Source of the DNA: WHSW01 sp963777775
GTDB lineage: Bacteria > Actinomycetota > Thermoleophilia > Solirubrobacterales > 70-9
DNA: 64,000 bases
Reading direction: 5' to 3'
Assembly: GCA_963777775.1 (NCBI GenBank)
Contig: CAVZRL010000005.1
Location: 682,001 to 746,000 of the forward strand
Within the stretch, counting starts at the first letter, position 1. Each line of letters starts with the position of its first letter. Made by a program: the position numbers and the translations under genes. This document shows positions 54,187 through 63,704 of this stretch, piece after piece. The notes under the pieces are model-generated. The model searched no databases, was not told the origin of the DNA, and was given only the letters and a program-made list of their open reading frames with translations.

Positions 54187-54516
54187 TCAGGCCAACCTCA
54201 CCCCGATGGCCGTCATACGCACGGCGGCCGCGAGGACGCGTCGGACGTTTTGCAGCGCGTGAAGCCTGCAGTCCTCCCTCCAGGTCAATCCGGCTTTGAT
54301 CCGGGCAATGTGGCCCTGAGATACCCCGTACCGACGCGCGAGCACTCCCTGTTTCTCCTCTGAACTCCGGATCTCCCTGATCTCTCTCCAGGTCAGCTTG
54401 GTCCCGTTGTCCTCGTCGGTTGTTCTCCTCTGCGGTAACCGGCCCAAGGTGCTGCGGGTTGACGCAGGCCCGCTCGCGACGCCGAAGTTCCTGTGAGGAG
54501 CGTCATGCGGCTTCAC
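54187..54516 (-). CDS. HTH protein coupled to the 'DDEL' gene of module 3
   Basis: 109 residues from GTG 54516. The centre holds a resolvase-like helix-turn-helix: LTWREIREIRSSEEKQGVLA then RRYGVSQGHIARIKAGLTW. The start overlaps the stop of the DDEL gene as GTGA, so the two are co-translated. The C-terminus may be frayed. It could regulate the divergent array. No copy is seen beside the 32-kb module. Confidence 0.6.
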   Translation of the reverse strand: MKPHDAPHRNFGVASGPASTRSTLGRLPQRRTTDEDNGTKLTWREIREIRSSEEKQGVLARRYGVSQGHIARIKAGLTWREDCRLHALQNVRRVLAAAVRMTAIGVRLA

Positions 54517-54680
54517 TTGCCCAGGATGCGATCCAGCTCGTCATCGAGGGTGTTGCGATCCTTTTGCTCGGCCCGAAGTGCGCGCTCGAGCGCGATCATC
54601 GCGCTCGTAGAGCCCTCCCGAGCCTTCTCGGTCAGCATCTGAAGCACCTCAGCGCGGTCAGCGATCTGGGCGTCGGTCAT
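54513..54680 (-). CDS. Small 'DDEL' helical protein, divergent from MSQENVE module 3
   Basis: 55 residues, ATG 54680 behind AAGGAGGGG. It reads MTDAQIADRAEVLQMLTEKA, then REGSTSAMIALERALRAEQK and NTLDDELDRILGK. Two amphipathic helices, no known fold. Homologous to the 32207 gene and to the dead 45781 gene. Always divergent from an MSQENVE gene with a shared intergenic block of 100-114 bp. Confidence 0.7.
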   Translation of the reverse strand: MTDAQIADRAEVLQMLTEKAREGSTSAMIALERALRAEQKDRNTLDDELDRILGK

Positions 54681-54780
54681 GATTTCCCCTCCTTTTTTCA
54701 CAGCTAGCCACCCCGCGGTCGGCGGAGCAGGCGATTCCGCGGCGGCGACCCTCCCCCCGCCGCGGGATACTGCGCGGGCG
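54681..54780 (+). promoter_or_regulatory. Conserved divergent promoter of MSQENVE module 3
   Basis: gcggtcggcggagcaggcga … gatactgcgcgggcg ends at ATG 54781. It has the same GATACT and the same 9-nt distance as the other two modules. The conserved left part may be an operator for the divergent small gene. Confidence 0.6.
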
Positions 54781-55172
54781 ATGTCGCAGGAGAACGTGGA
54801 GATCGTGCGACGGGCCTTGAATACGAGAAGTACGGAGTCGGCGGCCGCGCCGACGCGGAGGCGATCTTTGATCCCGATGTCGTGATGACTTCGATCGATG
54901 AGGCACCGAAGTACGGGCCGGATGCGATGCGAGACGACTTCGAGCAGTGGGCGAGCGCCTGGGAAGAACTCAAAGTGACGCTCGAGGAGATCATCGACGC
55001 CGGGAATCAAGTCGTCGTGGTCGCCCATCACCAGGGACGCGGCCGAAGTAGCGGGATCCAAATCGATAGCCGCTACTACGAGGTTTATACGTTGCGCGAG
55101 GGCAAGGTCTCGCGCCAGGATGAGTTCAACGAGAGGGCCGAAGCCCTCGAAGCCGCCGGGCTGTCGGAGTAG
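54781..55172 (+). pseudogene. MSQENVE gene with one frameshift, module 3 gene 1
   Basis: It starts MSQENVEIVRRAL; the right frame then continues EYEKYGVGGRADAEAIFDPD, MTSIDEAPKYGPDAMRDDFE and ends EALEAAGLSE. One base is missing near 54816 (GCC TTC GAA expected). Otherwise the gene is whole. It may be a recent mutation or an assembly error. Confidence 0.7.
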
Positions 55173-55175
55173 GCG

Positions 55176-55580
55176 ATGTCGCAGGAGAACGTCGAGATCG
55201 TGCACTCGATCTTCGCGTCGTGGCGGCGCGGCGACTTCCGCTCCGTCGAGTGGGCGCACCCCGAAATCACTTTCGTAGTTGCCGACGGCCCTGCCCCCGG
55301 AAGTTGGAGCGGAGTGGCGGCGATGGCAGGGGCGTGGCGCGAAGCCCTGAGCGCCTTTGAGCACTTGCGGACCGAGGCCGATGAGTACCGAGCGCTCGAC
55401 GATGAGCGGGTGTTCGTGCTCATGCACCTCAGCGGGCGCGGCAAGACCAGCGGCCTGGAGGTCGGGGACATAAAGATGAAGGGAGCGAACCTGTTCCACC
55501 TTCGCGATGGCAAGGTGACGAGGCTCGTCCTCTACTGGGACCGCCAGCACGCTCACCCCGACGTCGGGCTGTCGGAGTAG
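55176..55580 (+). CDS. SnoaL-like MSQENVE protein, module 3 gene 2
   Basis: 134 residues, intact: MSQENVEIVHSIFASWRRGD, WSGVAAMAGAWREALSAFEH, and FHLRDGKVTRLVLYWDRQHA. NTF2/SnoaL fold. The ATG sits 3 nt after gene 1's stop; the ribosome binding site GGAG is formed by its last codon and stop. The C-terminus ends DVGLSE, keeping the junction although EAA has changed. Confidence 0.82.
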   Translation: MSQENVEIVHSIFASWRRGDFRSVEWAHPEITFVVADGPAPGSWSGVAAMAGAWREALSAFEHLRTEADEYRALDDERVFVLMHLSGRGKTSGLEVGDIKMKGANLFHLRDGKVTRLVLYWDRQHAHPDVGLSE

Positions 55581-55583
55581 GCG

Positions 55584-55660
55584 ATGTCGGAGGAGAACGT
55601 GGAGATCGTGCGTCAGATCTACAAGGCGTTCGGTACTGGCGGAGTCGAGGCGGCACTGCC
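55584..55660 (+). pseudogene. Truncated MSQENVE-type gene, module 3 gene 3
   Basis: ATG then MSEENVEIVRQIYKAFGTGG, VEAALP; after this the text is unrelated and the NTF2 core is missing. The array ends here by truncation, as at 33425. Confidence 0.65.
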
Positions 55661-55729
55661 ACCCGCAGCGAGCGAACGCGGGTGCCCGCCCCTACGACGT
55701 CGCAGTACTACGCGCAGACCTTGCGGCTC

Positions 55730-56305
55730 TCACCCCAACTCGTGTCGGACGTAATCGTCGAGGCCGGGAACCGAATCGCAGGCATGCGTAGCCCGGATAT
55801 TGCCGACGCAGGTGCCGGCTATCCAGCCGTAGTGGCGGGGGTTTCCGATCGACCCCTTGCTGAAGATGATCTCGACCGAGTGGCGGTGGAAGTCAACCCT
55901 CGCGCGGCCGGTGCGGTGGTTGGTGCCGCTCTCCTCGAACCTGGCGACCCCCCCATGACCTCGACTGGCGAGCAAAGACTGCTCGCTCCCTCGGTCAGAA
56001 TCGTCGGAGTCGATCACGAGCCAGACCCTTTCGAGCTTCCCGACGACGCTGATCGTGTGCCTCAGCCGCGTGCCGTCGTGGCCCGCCGTCGCCCTGACGA
56101 TGTCGGCGCTGAGCTTCGTCGAGTGCGAGCAAGGCTTGGGTGGACCGCTTCCGTCGTGAATGCAATGCGCGTCGCCTCTTTGATCGTGGACCGATCTGAA
56201 GTCGGCGCTCGCGCCGGCTGCCATCAGGGCCGCGCCGAGCGCAGCCACGCCGATCACAATCGCGAACCGCCTACCCAGTCGTCCTTCGTTTCCGTGAGCC
56301 CTCAT
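55730..56305 (-). CDS. Exported protein under the shared SARP-type upstream block
   Basis: 191 residues. Signal peptide: GRLGRRFAIVIGVAALGAAL then MAAGASA, nearly the same as that of the 63.0-kb gene. The mature part is His/Asp-rich (HDQRGDAHCIHDGSGPPKPC, DSDDSDRGSEQ) with three or four cysteines, and ends GNIRATHACDSVPG. No family is recognised. AAGGAGG precedes the ATG. The conserved heptamer block lies 51 bp upstream. Confidence 0.65.
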   Translation of the reverse strand: MRAHGNEGRLGRRFAIVIGVAALGAALMAAGASADFRSVHDQRGDAHCIHDGSGPPKPCSHSTKLSADIVRATAGHDGTRLRHTISVVGKLERVWLVIDSDDSDRGSEQSLLASRGHGGVARFEESGTNHRTGRARVDFHRHSVEIIFSKGSIGNPRHYGWIAGTCVGNIRATHACDSVPGLDDYVRHELG

Positions 56306-56355
56306 TTCGGGCCTCCTTGGTGTCGTGGTTGACAGGCAGAAGGCTCCAAGACGGC

Positions 56356-56373
56356 GGTATACGCTCGGTACAC
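56356..56373 (-). promoter_or_regulatory. Heptamer pair, 11-bp spacing (site 1)
   Basis: Minus strand GTGTACC-gagc-GTATACC. After it comes GCCGTCTTGGAGCCTTCTG and then gtcaacc, the block shared by four genes. Paired heptamers at 11 bp are the layout of SARP operators. Confidence 0.6.
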
Positions 56374-56518
56374 GCAGGCCGGACTAGGCGTGGTCTAGGC
56401 GTGCGAAGGCGGCGTTTTGGCAGGCGCTGGTGCATGGGTGTCCGGGGAGCGACGCTCAAAACAGCGCGGCTGCTGCGCCGAGTGCCAGCGTTGGGATCGA
56501 CACACCGCCCCCGGAGGC

Positions 56519-56550
56519 GGCCGCCCGCCGTCTATCGCGAGCGGGCGGCC
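56519..56550 (-). terminator. 10-bp hairpin after the 56.6-kb gene
   Basis: ggccgcccgc and gcgggcggcc pair perfectly over a 12-nt loop, 70 bp past the stop of the minus-strand exported-protein gene. The rest of 56306-56618 holds no gene that I can see. Confidence 0.55.
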
Positions 56551-56618
56551 AGGGCTAGTCGGGGTGGATGCGCTCGACCTTGCGGGACCGGCAGGGTCAC
56601 CGCTCGACTGGGCGGGAC

Positions 56619-57092
56619 CTACGAACAGCCGCCGTATCGGTGGGCGAAGTCAGTCTCCCCCTTCACCTGGAACAGGACCTTCGTGTACATGCGCTGCTGG
56701 CAGCTGGCCTTGTAGCGCAGGTTCATCAGGATGAAGGTCACGCGAGCGCATCCATTCGGGGAAGGGTTTTCGAGACTGGAGCAGGCCTTGCCCGTGCCGC
56801 GAGTCTTCGGCGCGCCCCAGTGCCTCCAACTCAGGCTGAACCCCCCGATCACGTTGCCGGCGGCCCCCGAGGCTGAGAACGACTGCGCGTGGGGGCCCGC
56901 GAAGAGGCAGCGGTTGGGCGCCACCTTCGGCTTTGCTTCGCCTCCGCGAGCTGGGAAGGTCGTCCAACACTGGACGGCTGGCTTGTTCTTCGAGGAGACC
57001 GCGGCGCCCTCGTCGGCGAGGCCCGACTGCGGCGTCGTGGCGAGGCCGACGACCGCGGCGATCGCGGCGATGAGAACGAATGGCTTCTTCAT
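56619..57092 (-). CDS. Exported Cys-containing protein under the shared upstream block
   Basis: 157 residues. Signal peptide: MKKPFVLIAAIAAVVGLATT. The mature part has six or more cysteines (VQCWTTFPARGG, PNRCLFAGP, GKACSSLENPSPNGCARVTF, YKASCQQRMYTKVLF, GGCS), so disulfides are likely. Unrelated in sequence to the other three genes that share the block, which makes regulation the better reason for that block. Ribosome binding site GGGAGAG. Confidence 0.7.
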   Translation of the reverse strand: MKKPFVLIAAIAAVVGLATTPQSGLADEGAAVSSKNKPAVQCWTTFPARGGEAKPKVAPNRCLFAGPHAQSFSASGAAGNVIGGFSLSWRHWGAPKTRGTGKACSSLENPSPNGCARVTFILMNLRYKASCQQRMYTKVLFQVKGETDFAHRYGGCS

Positions 57093-57178
57093 GACTCTCC
57101 CTTGGTCGCGGCCCGAAACCTGGTCTCCGCTGAGGCGAGGCTCGGTGCCGGTTGACAGCCAGAAGGCTCCAACACGGC

Positions 57179-57196
57179 GGTATACGCTCGGTACAC
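57179..57196 (-). promoter_or_regulatory. Heptamer pair, 11-bp spacing (site 2)
   Basis: Minus strand GTGTACC-gagc-GTATACC, then GCCGTGTTGGAGCCTTCTGG and ctgtcaaccgg. The following TTGGAGCC…GGCTGTCAA is an imperfect inverted repeat that could be a second site or a leader hairpin. Confidence 0.6.
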
Positions 57197-57297
57197 GCGG
57201 GCCGGACTAGGCGTGGTTTCGGCATGCGAGGGCGCGAACCGTCAGCCGGAGGCCCCGCCGAGGCGCATTCGGCCGCCGCTTCCCGTTGACCTCCGCC

Positions 57298-57353
57298 ACG
57301 GGCTGTCGGAGTAGGCGATGTCGCAGGAGAAGGTCGAGAGCGCGGCGCGTTAG
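57298..57353 (+). pseudogene. Scrap of an MSQENVE junction
   Basis: gggctgtcggagtaggcgat is the usual GLSE-stop/ATG junction. After it the text reads MSQEKVESAAR, stop. No gene body remains on either side. It shows a fourth array once existed or that the junction itself was copied. Confidence 0.65.
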
Positions 57354-57788
57354 AGCGCCATCCCGTCGAGCGGGACGCGAGCTCGGGGGCCTCGTGCTTA
57401 GCGTGGCGGGAAGCGGCCCGGCCTGCTTAGCGTGACGCTCCCTGCATCCGACGGGGTTTCGGCAGACACGGGCGATTCTGCCGAAACCCACATGCCCGTC
57501 CGCCTCGTGCTCTCGGCTTTGCTGATGCGGTTTGTTAGTGGAATTGCACGCCTGTTCAGCGATCAGGCGGGTGCGCGCGCTCGTGCCCGTTCGGGATTCG
57601 CTAGAAACGGGCGCTGTCGCCCGCGGCCGCGGCAGGTTGGCGCCATCTGAGGGCTAGCGGGTGGCCGCGATCCAGCTTGCAATGAAGAGCGGTACTCCGC
57701 CCGCCGCGTGTCGCCAACACCGCGCCTGCGATCGCGAGGGTTGATCGCCCGAGGGAACGGGTGTAGCGTCGTCTCGGACAGGCGCAAA
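57354..57788. other. Upstream region of the SARP gene
   Basis: No gene seen. The right 100 bp are conserved in the inverted relic at 40.85-40.95 kb, so they probably hold the SARP promoter. Confidence 0.4.
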
Positions 57789-60700
57789 TTGGCTCTAGAA
57801 ATTCGCGTCCTCGGCCGTGTCGATGCGCTCGTCGACGGCCGGTCGCTACCACTCAGAGAAGGCAAGCAGCGCGGGGTACTCGCGATGCTCGCGCTGCGCG
57901 CCAACCACACGGTGAGCGCCGACGAGCTGATCGATGGCCTGTGGGCCGATCGCCCACCGGCGAGCGCCGCGAAGAACCTCCAGTCCTTCGTCTCGCAGTT
58001 GCGCAAGGCATTGGCCTCCGACGACGAGGCCAACATTCTCACCCGCGGGCGCGGTTACGAGCTCCGGCTCCCCGCCCGCGCGGTCGACGCCCTGCGCTTC
58101 GAGCAATTGGTCGAAGAGGCCGCTCGTGAGCCGGCCGTCGCCGGGGCGAACGGCCGGGCCGCTGCGGCGCTCGAGCTGTGGCGCGGCGCCCCGCTCGCCG
58201 ACGTCGCCTCCGAGCCCTTCGCCGGACCCGAGATCGGCCGCCTCGAGGAGCTCCACCTGCGCGCGGTCGAGCTGGCGATCGACGCCGATCTCGCCGCCGG
58301 GCGCCAGGCCGAGGCGATCGCCCGACTCGAGGCGCTGGTCGCCGAGGAGCCGTTGCGAGAGCGCCTGCACGCGCAGCGCATGCTCGCCCTCTATCGCGCC
58401 GGGCGCCAGTCGGAGGCGCTCGATGCCTACCGCGAGGCGCGCGAGACGCTGATCGAACAGATCGGGGTCGAGCCGGGCCCCGAGCTCAAGCGCCTGCAGG
58501 AGCAGATCCTGGCCCAGGACCCGAGCCTCGACGCACCGCCGCCGATCGTCGAGCTGCCGATGCAGCTCGAGGGCGGCTCGCCGCTGCTCGCCGGACGCGA
58601 GCGCGAGCTTCACTGGCTGCGCACGCGCTGGGGCCGCGCGCGCGAGGGCCGGGTCGTCTGCGTGATGGTCTGGGGGCCGTCGGGGATCGGCAAGACGCGG
58701 CTCGTGGCCGAGCTCGCGGCCGAGATCCAGGGCGAGGGCGCCGCGGTCCTTTACATCGGCGGTGGCGAACTCGCCGAGGGTGCGTTGGCGACCGTCGCCG
58801 AGGCCGCCACCGGCCACCGACCGACGCTGCTGGTGCTCGACTACGCCGAGGACGCCCCGCCGAGCGTGCTCGAGGCCGCCGCGGCCCTCGCCCGCGAGCC
58901 CGAGGACCGCTCGCTTTTGATCTGCGTCCTTCATCACGACGAGCAGGGCCCGCCGGCCTTCGCCGCCCTGCTGGAGGACGGCGCCGCCCAGCGGCTGCGC
59001 CTCGACCCGCTGGGCGAGGATGCGGCGGCCGAGATCGCCGCGCTCTACGCCGCCGAGGGCGTCGTCATCCCCATGCCGACGCTGCTCGCCGAGAGCGAGG
59101 GGGTGCCACTTCGCATTCACCGCGCCGCCGGCGGCTGGGCCCGGGCGGAGGTGGCCGAGCGGCTGGCCGCGACGGCGGGCCGGGCGGCGGACGATCAGAC
59201 CGAGCTGCGCGCGACTCAGGCGGCGGTAGCGGGCGGCGTGGTCGACCTGCAGAGGACCAGCGAACGTACCCGCCTCTACGCGGTCGAGGAGCCGCCCGAT
59301 CCCTCGGCACCCGAGGTCTGTCCGTTCAGGGGGCTGGCGCCGTTCGATGCCGCCCACGCCGAGTACTTCTTCGGTCGCGAGCGCCTGGTCGCCGAGCTCG
59401 TCGCTCGGCTGGTCGGCTCGACCCTGCTCGCGGTGGTCGGCCCCTCGGGCAGCGGCAAGTCCTCGGCGGTGCGCGCCGGGCTTCTGCCGACGCTCGCCGA
59501 CGGGGTCGTCCCCGGCTCGGATGCGCTGGCGGCGGGCGCTGATGCGCCCCGGCGCGCGGCCGCTGGCCGAGCTCTCGCGGGCCCTCGCCCGGGCGGTGCC
59601 GGAGGCGGGGGGCGAGGACGCCGCGCCCTGGATCGCCGACGCGCTCGAGCGGCTCGAGCCCGGCGAGCGCCTGGTGCTCTTGATCGATCAGTTCGAGGAG
59701 GCCTTCGTCGCCTGTCGCGACCAGGCCGAGCGCGCCGCTTTCTTTGATTCGCTGGTCGAGGGCGCCGGCGACCCCGATGAGCGGCTGGTGGTCGTGCTCG
59801 CGATTCGCGGCGACTTCTATGCGCGCTGCGCCGAGCACGCCGAGCTCTCGACCCTGGTGAGCGCCAACCAGGTCCTGGTCGGGCCGATGCGCCGCGACGA
59901 GCTGCGCCGGGCGATCGAGCTGCCGGCGCGCCGCGCCGGGCTGCGGACGGAGCGGCGCCTGGTCTCGGCGCTGATCGGCGACACGCCGGCGAGCCCGGCG
60001 GCCTGCCGCTGCTCTCGGCGGCGTTGGTCGAACTCTGGCAGCGGCGCGACGGGCGCACCCTTACCTACCGAGCCTACGAAGACACCGGCGGCGTCGAGGG
60101 GGCCGTCGGCGCGTCTGGCCGAGGACGCCTACCAGCGACTGAGCGAGGCCGAGCGGCTCCGGGCGCGGGCGATCCTGCTGCGCCTGGCCAGCGCCGAGGA
60201 GGAGGCGGCGGAGGCGTTCGTTCGCCGCCGCGTGGCGCTCGACGAGCTCGAGCTCGACCGCGACCCCGACGCCGCCCGGGCGCTCGGCGTGCTCACCGAA
60301 GCCCGCCTGCTCACGGTCGACGAGGGCGCCGTCGAGGTCGCCCACGAGGCGCTGCTTCGCGAGTGGCCGCGGCTGCGCGGCTGGCTCGAGGCCGACGCCG
60401 AGGGCAGACGGCTTCACCAGCACCTGATCGGCGCCGCCCGCGAGTGGCGCGACTCCGGGCGCGACTCCGCCGAGCTCTACCGCGGCGCCCGGCTCGCCTC
60501 GGCGCTCGACTGGGCGGCGAGCCACGACCCGGAGCTGAACGAGCTCGAGCGCTCCTTCCTCGACGCCAGCAAGGAGGCAAGCGAGCGCGAGGCCGAGCGC
60601 CAGCGGCGCGCCGTCCGCCGCCTGCGGGCGCTGCTCGCCGGCGTCGGCGTGTTGCTCGCCGCCGCCGTGGTCGCCGGGGTGATCGCGCTCTCGGAGCGAG

Positions 60701-62841
60701 GTAGCGCACGCAGCGCGGCCACCGCAGAGGCCGCGCAGCGCCTCGGCGCCCAGGCCCTGAGCGAGGAGCGCGTCGACCAAGCGCTGCGGCTCGCAACCGC
60801 CGGCGTTGCCCTCGACGACTCGGTCGCCACCCGCTCCAGCCTCCTATCGACGCTGCTTCGCAACCCCGCGGCGATCCGCGTCCTCACCCCTACCGGCGAG
60901 GAGCTCCCTGCGCTCGCGCTGAGCCCCGACGGGGAAACCCTCGCGGCCAGCGACGCAGACGGTACCGTGACCCTGTTCGACACCGATACCTACGAGGTAG
61001 TCGGCGAGCATCAGGCGCCCGCAACCGCCTTTGTCATCGCCTTCGATCCGCAGGGCGACTCGCTCGCCGTCGCGGAGGACTCCTCGGCAACGGGAACGCT
61101 GGAGATTCTCGATGCGGCCACCGGGCGGGTACGCAGCTCGACCTCGCTTGCCGTCGGCCGAGGGTTCGTGCCCTTGGGCATCGTCATCTACGCTCCGGAC
61201 GGACGAAGCTTGTTCGTCCCCTACTTCCGCGGTGACTCCTTGTTCCTGCGTCGGTACGACGCCCGCCGGGGCACGCCGCTCGGAGAGCCCGTACGCGTCG
61301 GGAGCGTCGATCAGCCGCTGGGCGTGACCCCGGACGGGCGCGTCCTGGTCCACTCCGAACGGGGGGTCAAAGCGCTCGACGCGGAAACGCTTCGCGTCAT
61401 CCGCCGCTACCGCTTCCGCGGCTCCCCTGGCGCACTCAGCCCCGACGGGCGCACCCTCGCGATCGAGCGCCACGACGGGGGCCTTGGCCTGCTCGACCTC
61501 GCCTCCGGAAGGGTGCGGACGCTGACCGCCCCGCTGGAGGGCACGCCCAAGGCCTTCAGCCCCGACGGGCGTACCCTCTCGACCGCCGAGGACGACGGGA
61601 GCGTGATCCCGTGGGACGTCGAGCACGGGGTCCCGACCGAAACCCTCGAGGGCCACGTGGGCCTCACCGAAACGCATGCCTTCAGCCCCGACGGGCGTAC
61701 CCTGTATACGGCCGGCAACGACGGCCGCGTGATCGTCTGGGACGTGGCCGGGGACCGCCGGCTCGGGCGCCCGCTCCCGAGGGGATTGGGCGGCTGGGCG
61801 GACACGCCGGCGGGGCCTGCGTTCGCGCTCAGCCCCGACGGACGCGCCCTGGCCGTCGCGAGGCGCGACGGCCGGGTGGAGCTGATCGACGCCGAGACGC
61901 TGCGCAGGACGGGCGGCTTCGAGGCCGTCCCCGGCAGGGCGGCGGCGGCGATCGATTACTCAGCCGATGGACGGCGGCTGGCGGTGGCGGGAGAGGGTGG
62001 CGGCGTCGGGGTCTGGGACGTCGAGTCGGGAGCGCGGCTCGGCGCGCTGCTTCGCGCTCCCCGGGGCCCTCGGGCGGACACCCCGCGAACCGTCCAGGCG
62101 CTCGCCTTCGGCCAGGGCGATCTGCTCGCCGCGGCGGAGGTGGGGGGCGCGGTGCGGATCTGGGACGTCGGCCGGCGCGAGCTGCTCCGACCGCCGCTTC
62201 GCCTGCCTCCCTCCGTGCGCGGGCTGGCGTTCAGCCCGGACGGCTCGCAGCTGGCGATTCCGTTCGGTGCTGACTCCGACAAAGGTCCCAACGGAGTCGA
62301 GATCCTCGACGTGGCAAGCGGCGAGCGGGTTGCCAGGCTTTCCCCCGACGGCGAGGTCCAATCGGTTGCCTTCTCCCCCGACGGCGGCCTGCTCGCGGGT
62401 GGCCTGGTCGACGGCGGCGCGCTCCTCTGGGCGAGCGACGGCTGGGGGCGGGTGGGGGGTCCGCTCGCTCGCCAGACCGCGTCCACTCTCGAAGTGGAGT
62501 TCTCACCGGACGGGCACACGCTTGCGACCTCACACGATGACCACTCGGTGGCGCTCTGGGACGTCGCCTCGCAGGAGCCGATCGGGCCCCCCCTGCTGGG
62601 CACTATGGGGGAGGATACCGGGGTGACGGCGCGATTCACCCCCGACGGCGCCCGCCTGTTCGTGCTATCCGACCCCGGGGAGGGCAGTGCATCGAACTTC
62701 GGGCGCGCGATCCGCTGGGAGGTCGATCCCGAGCTCTGGCTGCAACGCGCGTGCGCCGTCGCCGGCGGCGGCCTCACTCCCGAGCAGTGGGCGGAGCTCG
62801 TCCCCGAGCAGGACTACGTGTCTGCCTGCCCATCGGACTGA
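57789..62841 (+). CDS. Giant SARP-STAND-WD40 regulator with membrane segment (three frameshifts)
   Basis: About 1,680 residues. TTG start at 57789, supported by its conservation in the relic at 40.85 kb. Order: winged-helix DNA-binding domain (LEIRVLGRVDALVDGRSLPL, ANHTVSADELIDGLW), BTAD (ALELWRGAPLADV … ALYRAGRQSEALDAYREAR), a first P-loop (WGPSGIGKTRLVAEL) near 295, a second (VVGPSGSGKSSAVRAG) near 550 in a STAND module, a membrane helix (LLAGVGVLLAAAVVAGVIAL) near 955, then 12 or more WD40 blades (LSPDGETLAASDADGTVTLF) to the end. Three single-base indels, near 59522, 59998 and 60108, break the frame. There is no nonsense codon, so assembly error or very recent mutation is likely. It should activate transcription at paired heptamers. 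Confidence 0.78.
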
Positions 62842-62904
62842 AAGCCGACCGCTTCGCGCCCCTAACCGCTCCAGCGCGCGAATAGACCGCGCGTAGGCCG
62901 ACCG

Positions 62905-62922
62905 ATGTACCGAGCTAATACC
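62905..62922 (+). promoter_or_regulatory. Heptamer pair, 11-bp spacing (site 3)
   Basis: ATGTACC-gagc-TAATACC, then GCCGTGTCGGAGCCTTCTGG and the same gtcaa-ccgg text as at site 2. It lies 92 bp before ATG 63014, just after the SARP gene's end. Confidence 0.6.
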
Positions 62923-63013
62923 GCCGTGTCGGAGCCTTCTGGCTGTCAAACCGGCACCGAGCCTCGCCTCATCGGAGGCCAGGCCCGAGGCCACGACACC
63001 AAGGAGGCCCGAC

Positions 63014-63494
63014 ATGAGGGCTCACGGAAACAAAGGACGACTGGGTAGGCGGTTCGCGATTGTGATCGGCCTGGCTGCGGCTGGCGCGATGGCGCTCGGG
63101 GCGCAGACGACGGCGGCGGCCCCGGACGTCGTCGAGTACCGCACGCATCTGTCGATCAACACCTCACCTCGGACTGTCTGGGGGCCATGTCGGGTCAGCG
63201 GCGGTCAAGAAGTGCTCAGCTCGGTTCGCAACGCTCGCGCTGGCCGAGCAGGCGCGGGTGGTTCCGCTGGCCGAGCAGCGGCGGGTGGTCCTGTTCAAGC
63301 AGCGGCCCGGCGCAGATCGCAAGCTCCGCACTACCCGAAGCCGAGCTCACGAGAGCTACTGGTCGGTGGAGCGCCGCAGTATCCGTAGGGAGCTTCAGCG
63401 CGGCGATCGCTTGTATGCCAAGGTGCGGCGCGAGGTGCACGATGAGTTCGTGTGCCGAGGCGACCGCTCGGGGACCGTGGTGTGGGGGGACTGA
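63014..63494 (+). pseudogene. Exported protein with one frameshift, under the shared block
   Basis: Signal peptide as in the 55.7-kb protein (GRLGRRFAIVIGLAAAGAMA). The mature part starts APDVVEYRTHLSINTSPRTV. At a G-run near 63180 the frame changes: KKCSARFATLALAEQARVV, then LAEQRRVVLFKQRPGADRKL and VRREVHDEFVCRGDRSGTVV, stop at 63494. The RRVVLFKQRPGADRKLRT core recurs in the next gene. The LAEQ(A/R)RVVPL unit is doubled. One indel; it could be an assembly error. Confidence 0.65.
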
Positions 63495-63641
63495 ATCCTC
63501 ACCAGGAGGACTACCCCGACGTCGATCGGCGGCCGTGGGCATGGGAGGCGTTTGGCCCCCCGTAAGCCGATGCCGGGCCACGGCGACGAGGCCGCGCGCC
63601 TCGACGAGCTGCTCGCCTAGTCCACGCCTAGCCCGGCCTGC
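63495..63641. other. Short intergenic stretch
   Basis: No gene; its right end (cgcctagcccggcctg) is the conserved left margin of the shared upstream block. Confidence 0.4.
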
Positions 63642-63659
63642 GTATACCGAGCGTATACC
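63642..63659 (+). promoter_or_regulatory. Heptamer pair, 11-bp spacing (site 4)
   Basis: GTATACC-gagc-GTATACC, two identical heptamers. Then GCCATGTCGGAGCCTTCTGG and ctgtcaaccgg, ending 46 bp before ATG 63705. The cleanest of the four sites. Confidence 0.65.
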
Positions 63660-63704
63660 GCCATGTCGGAGCCTTCTGGCTGTCAACCGGAAGGGAAGGA
63701 CAAG

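Noticed and set aside
57846..59357. 503-codon minus-strand frame
   Set aside because: It is antisense to the SARP/BTAD part of the regulator and reads as an Arg/Leu/Gly-rich shadow.
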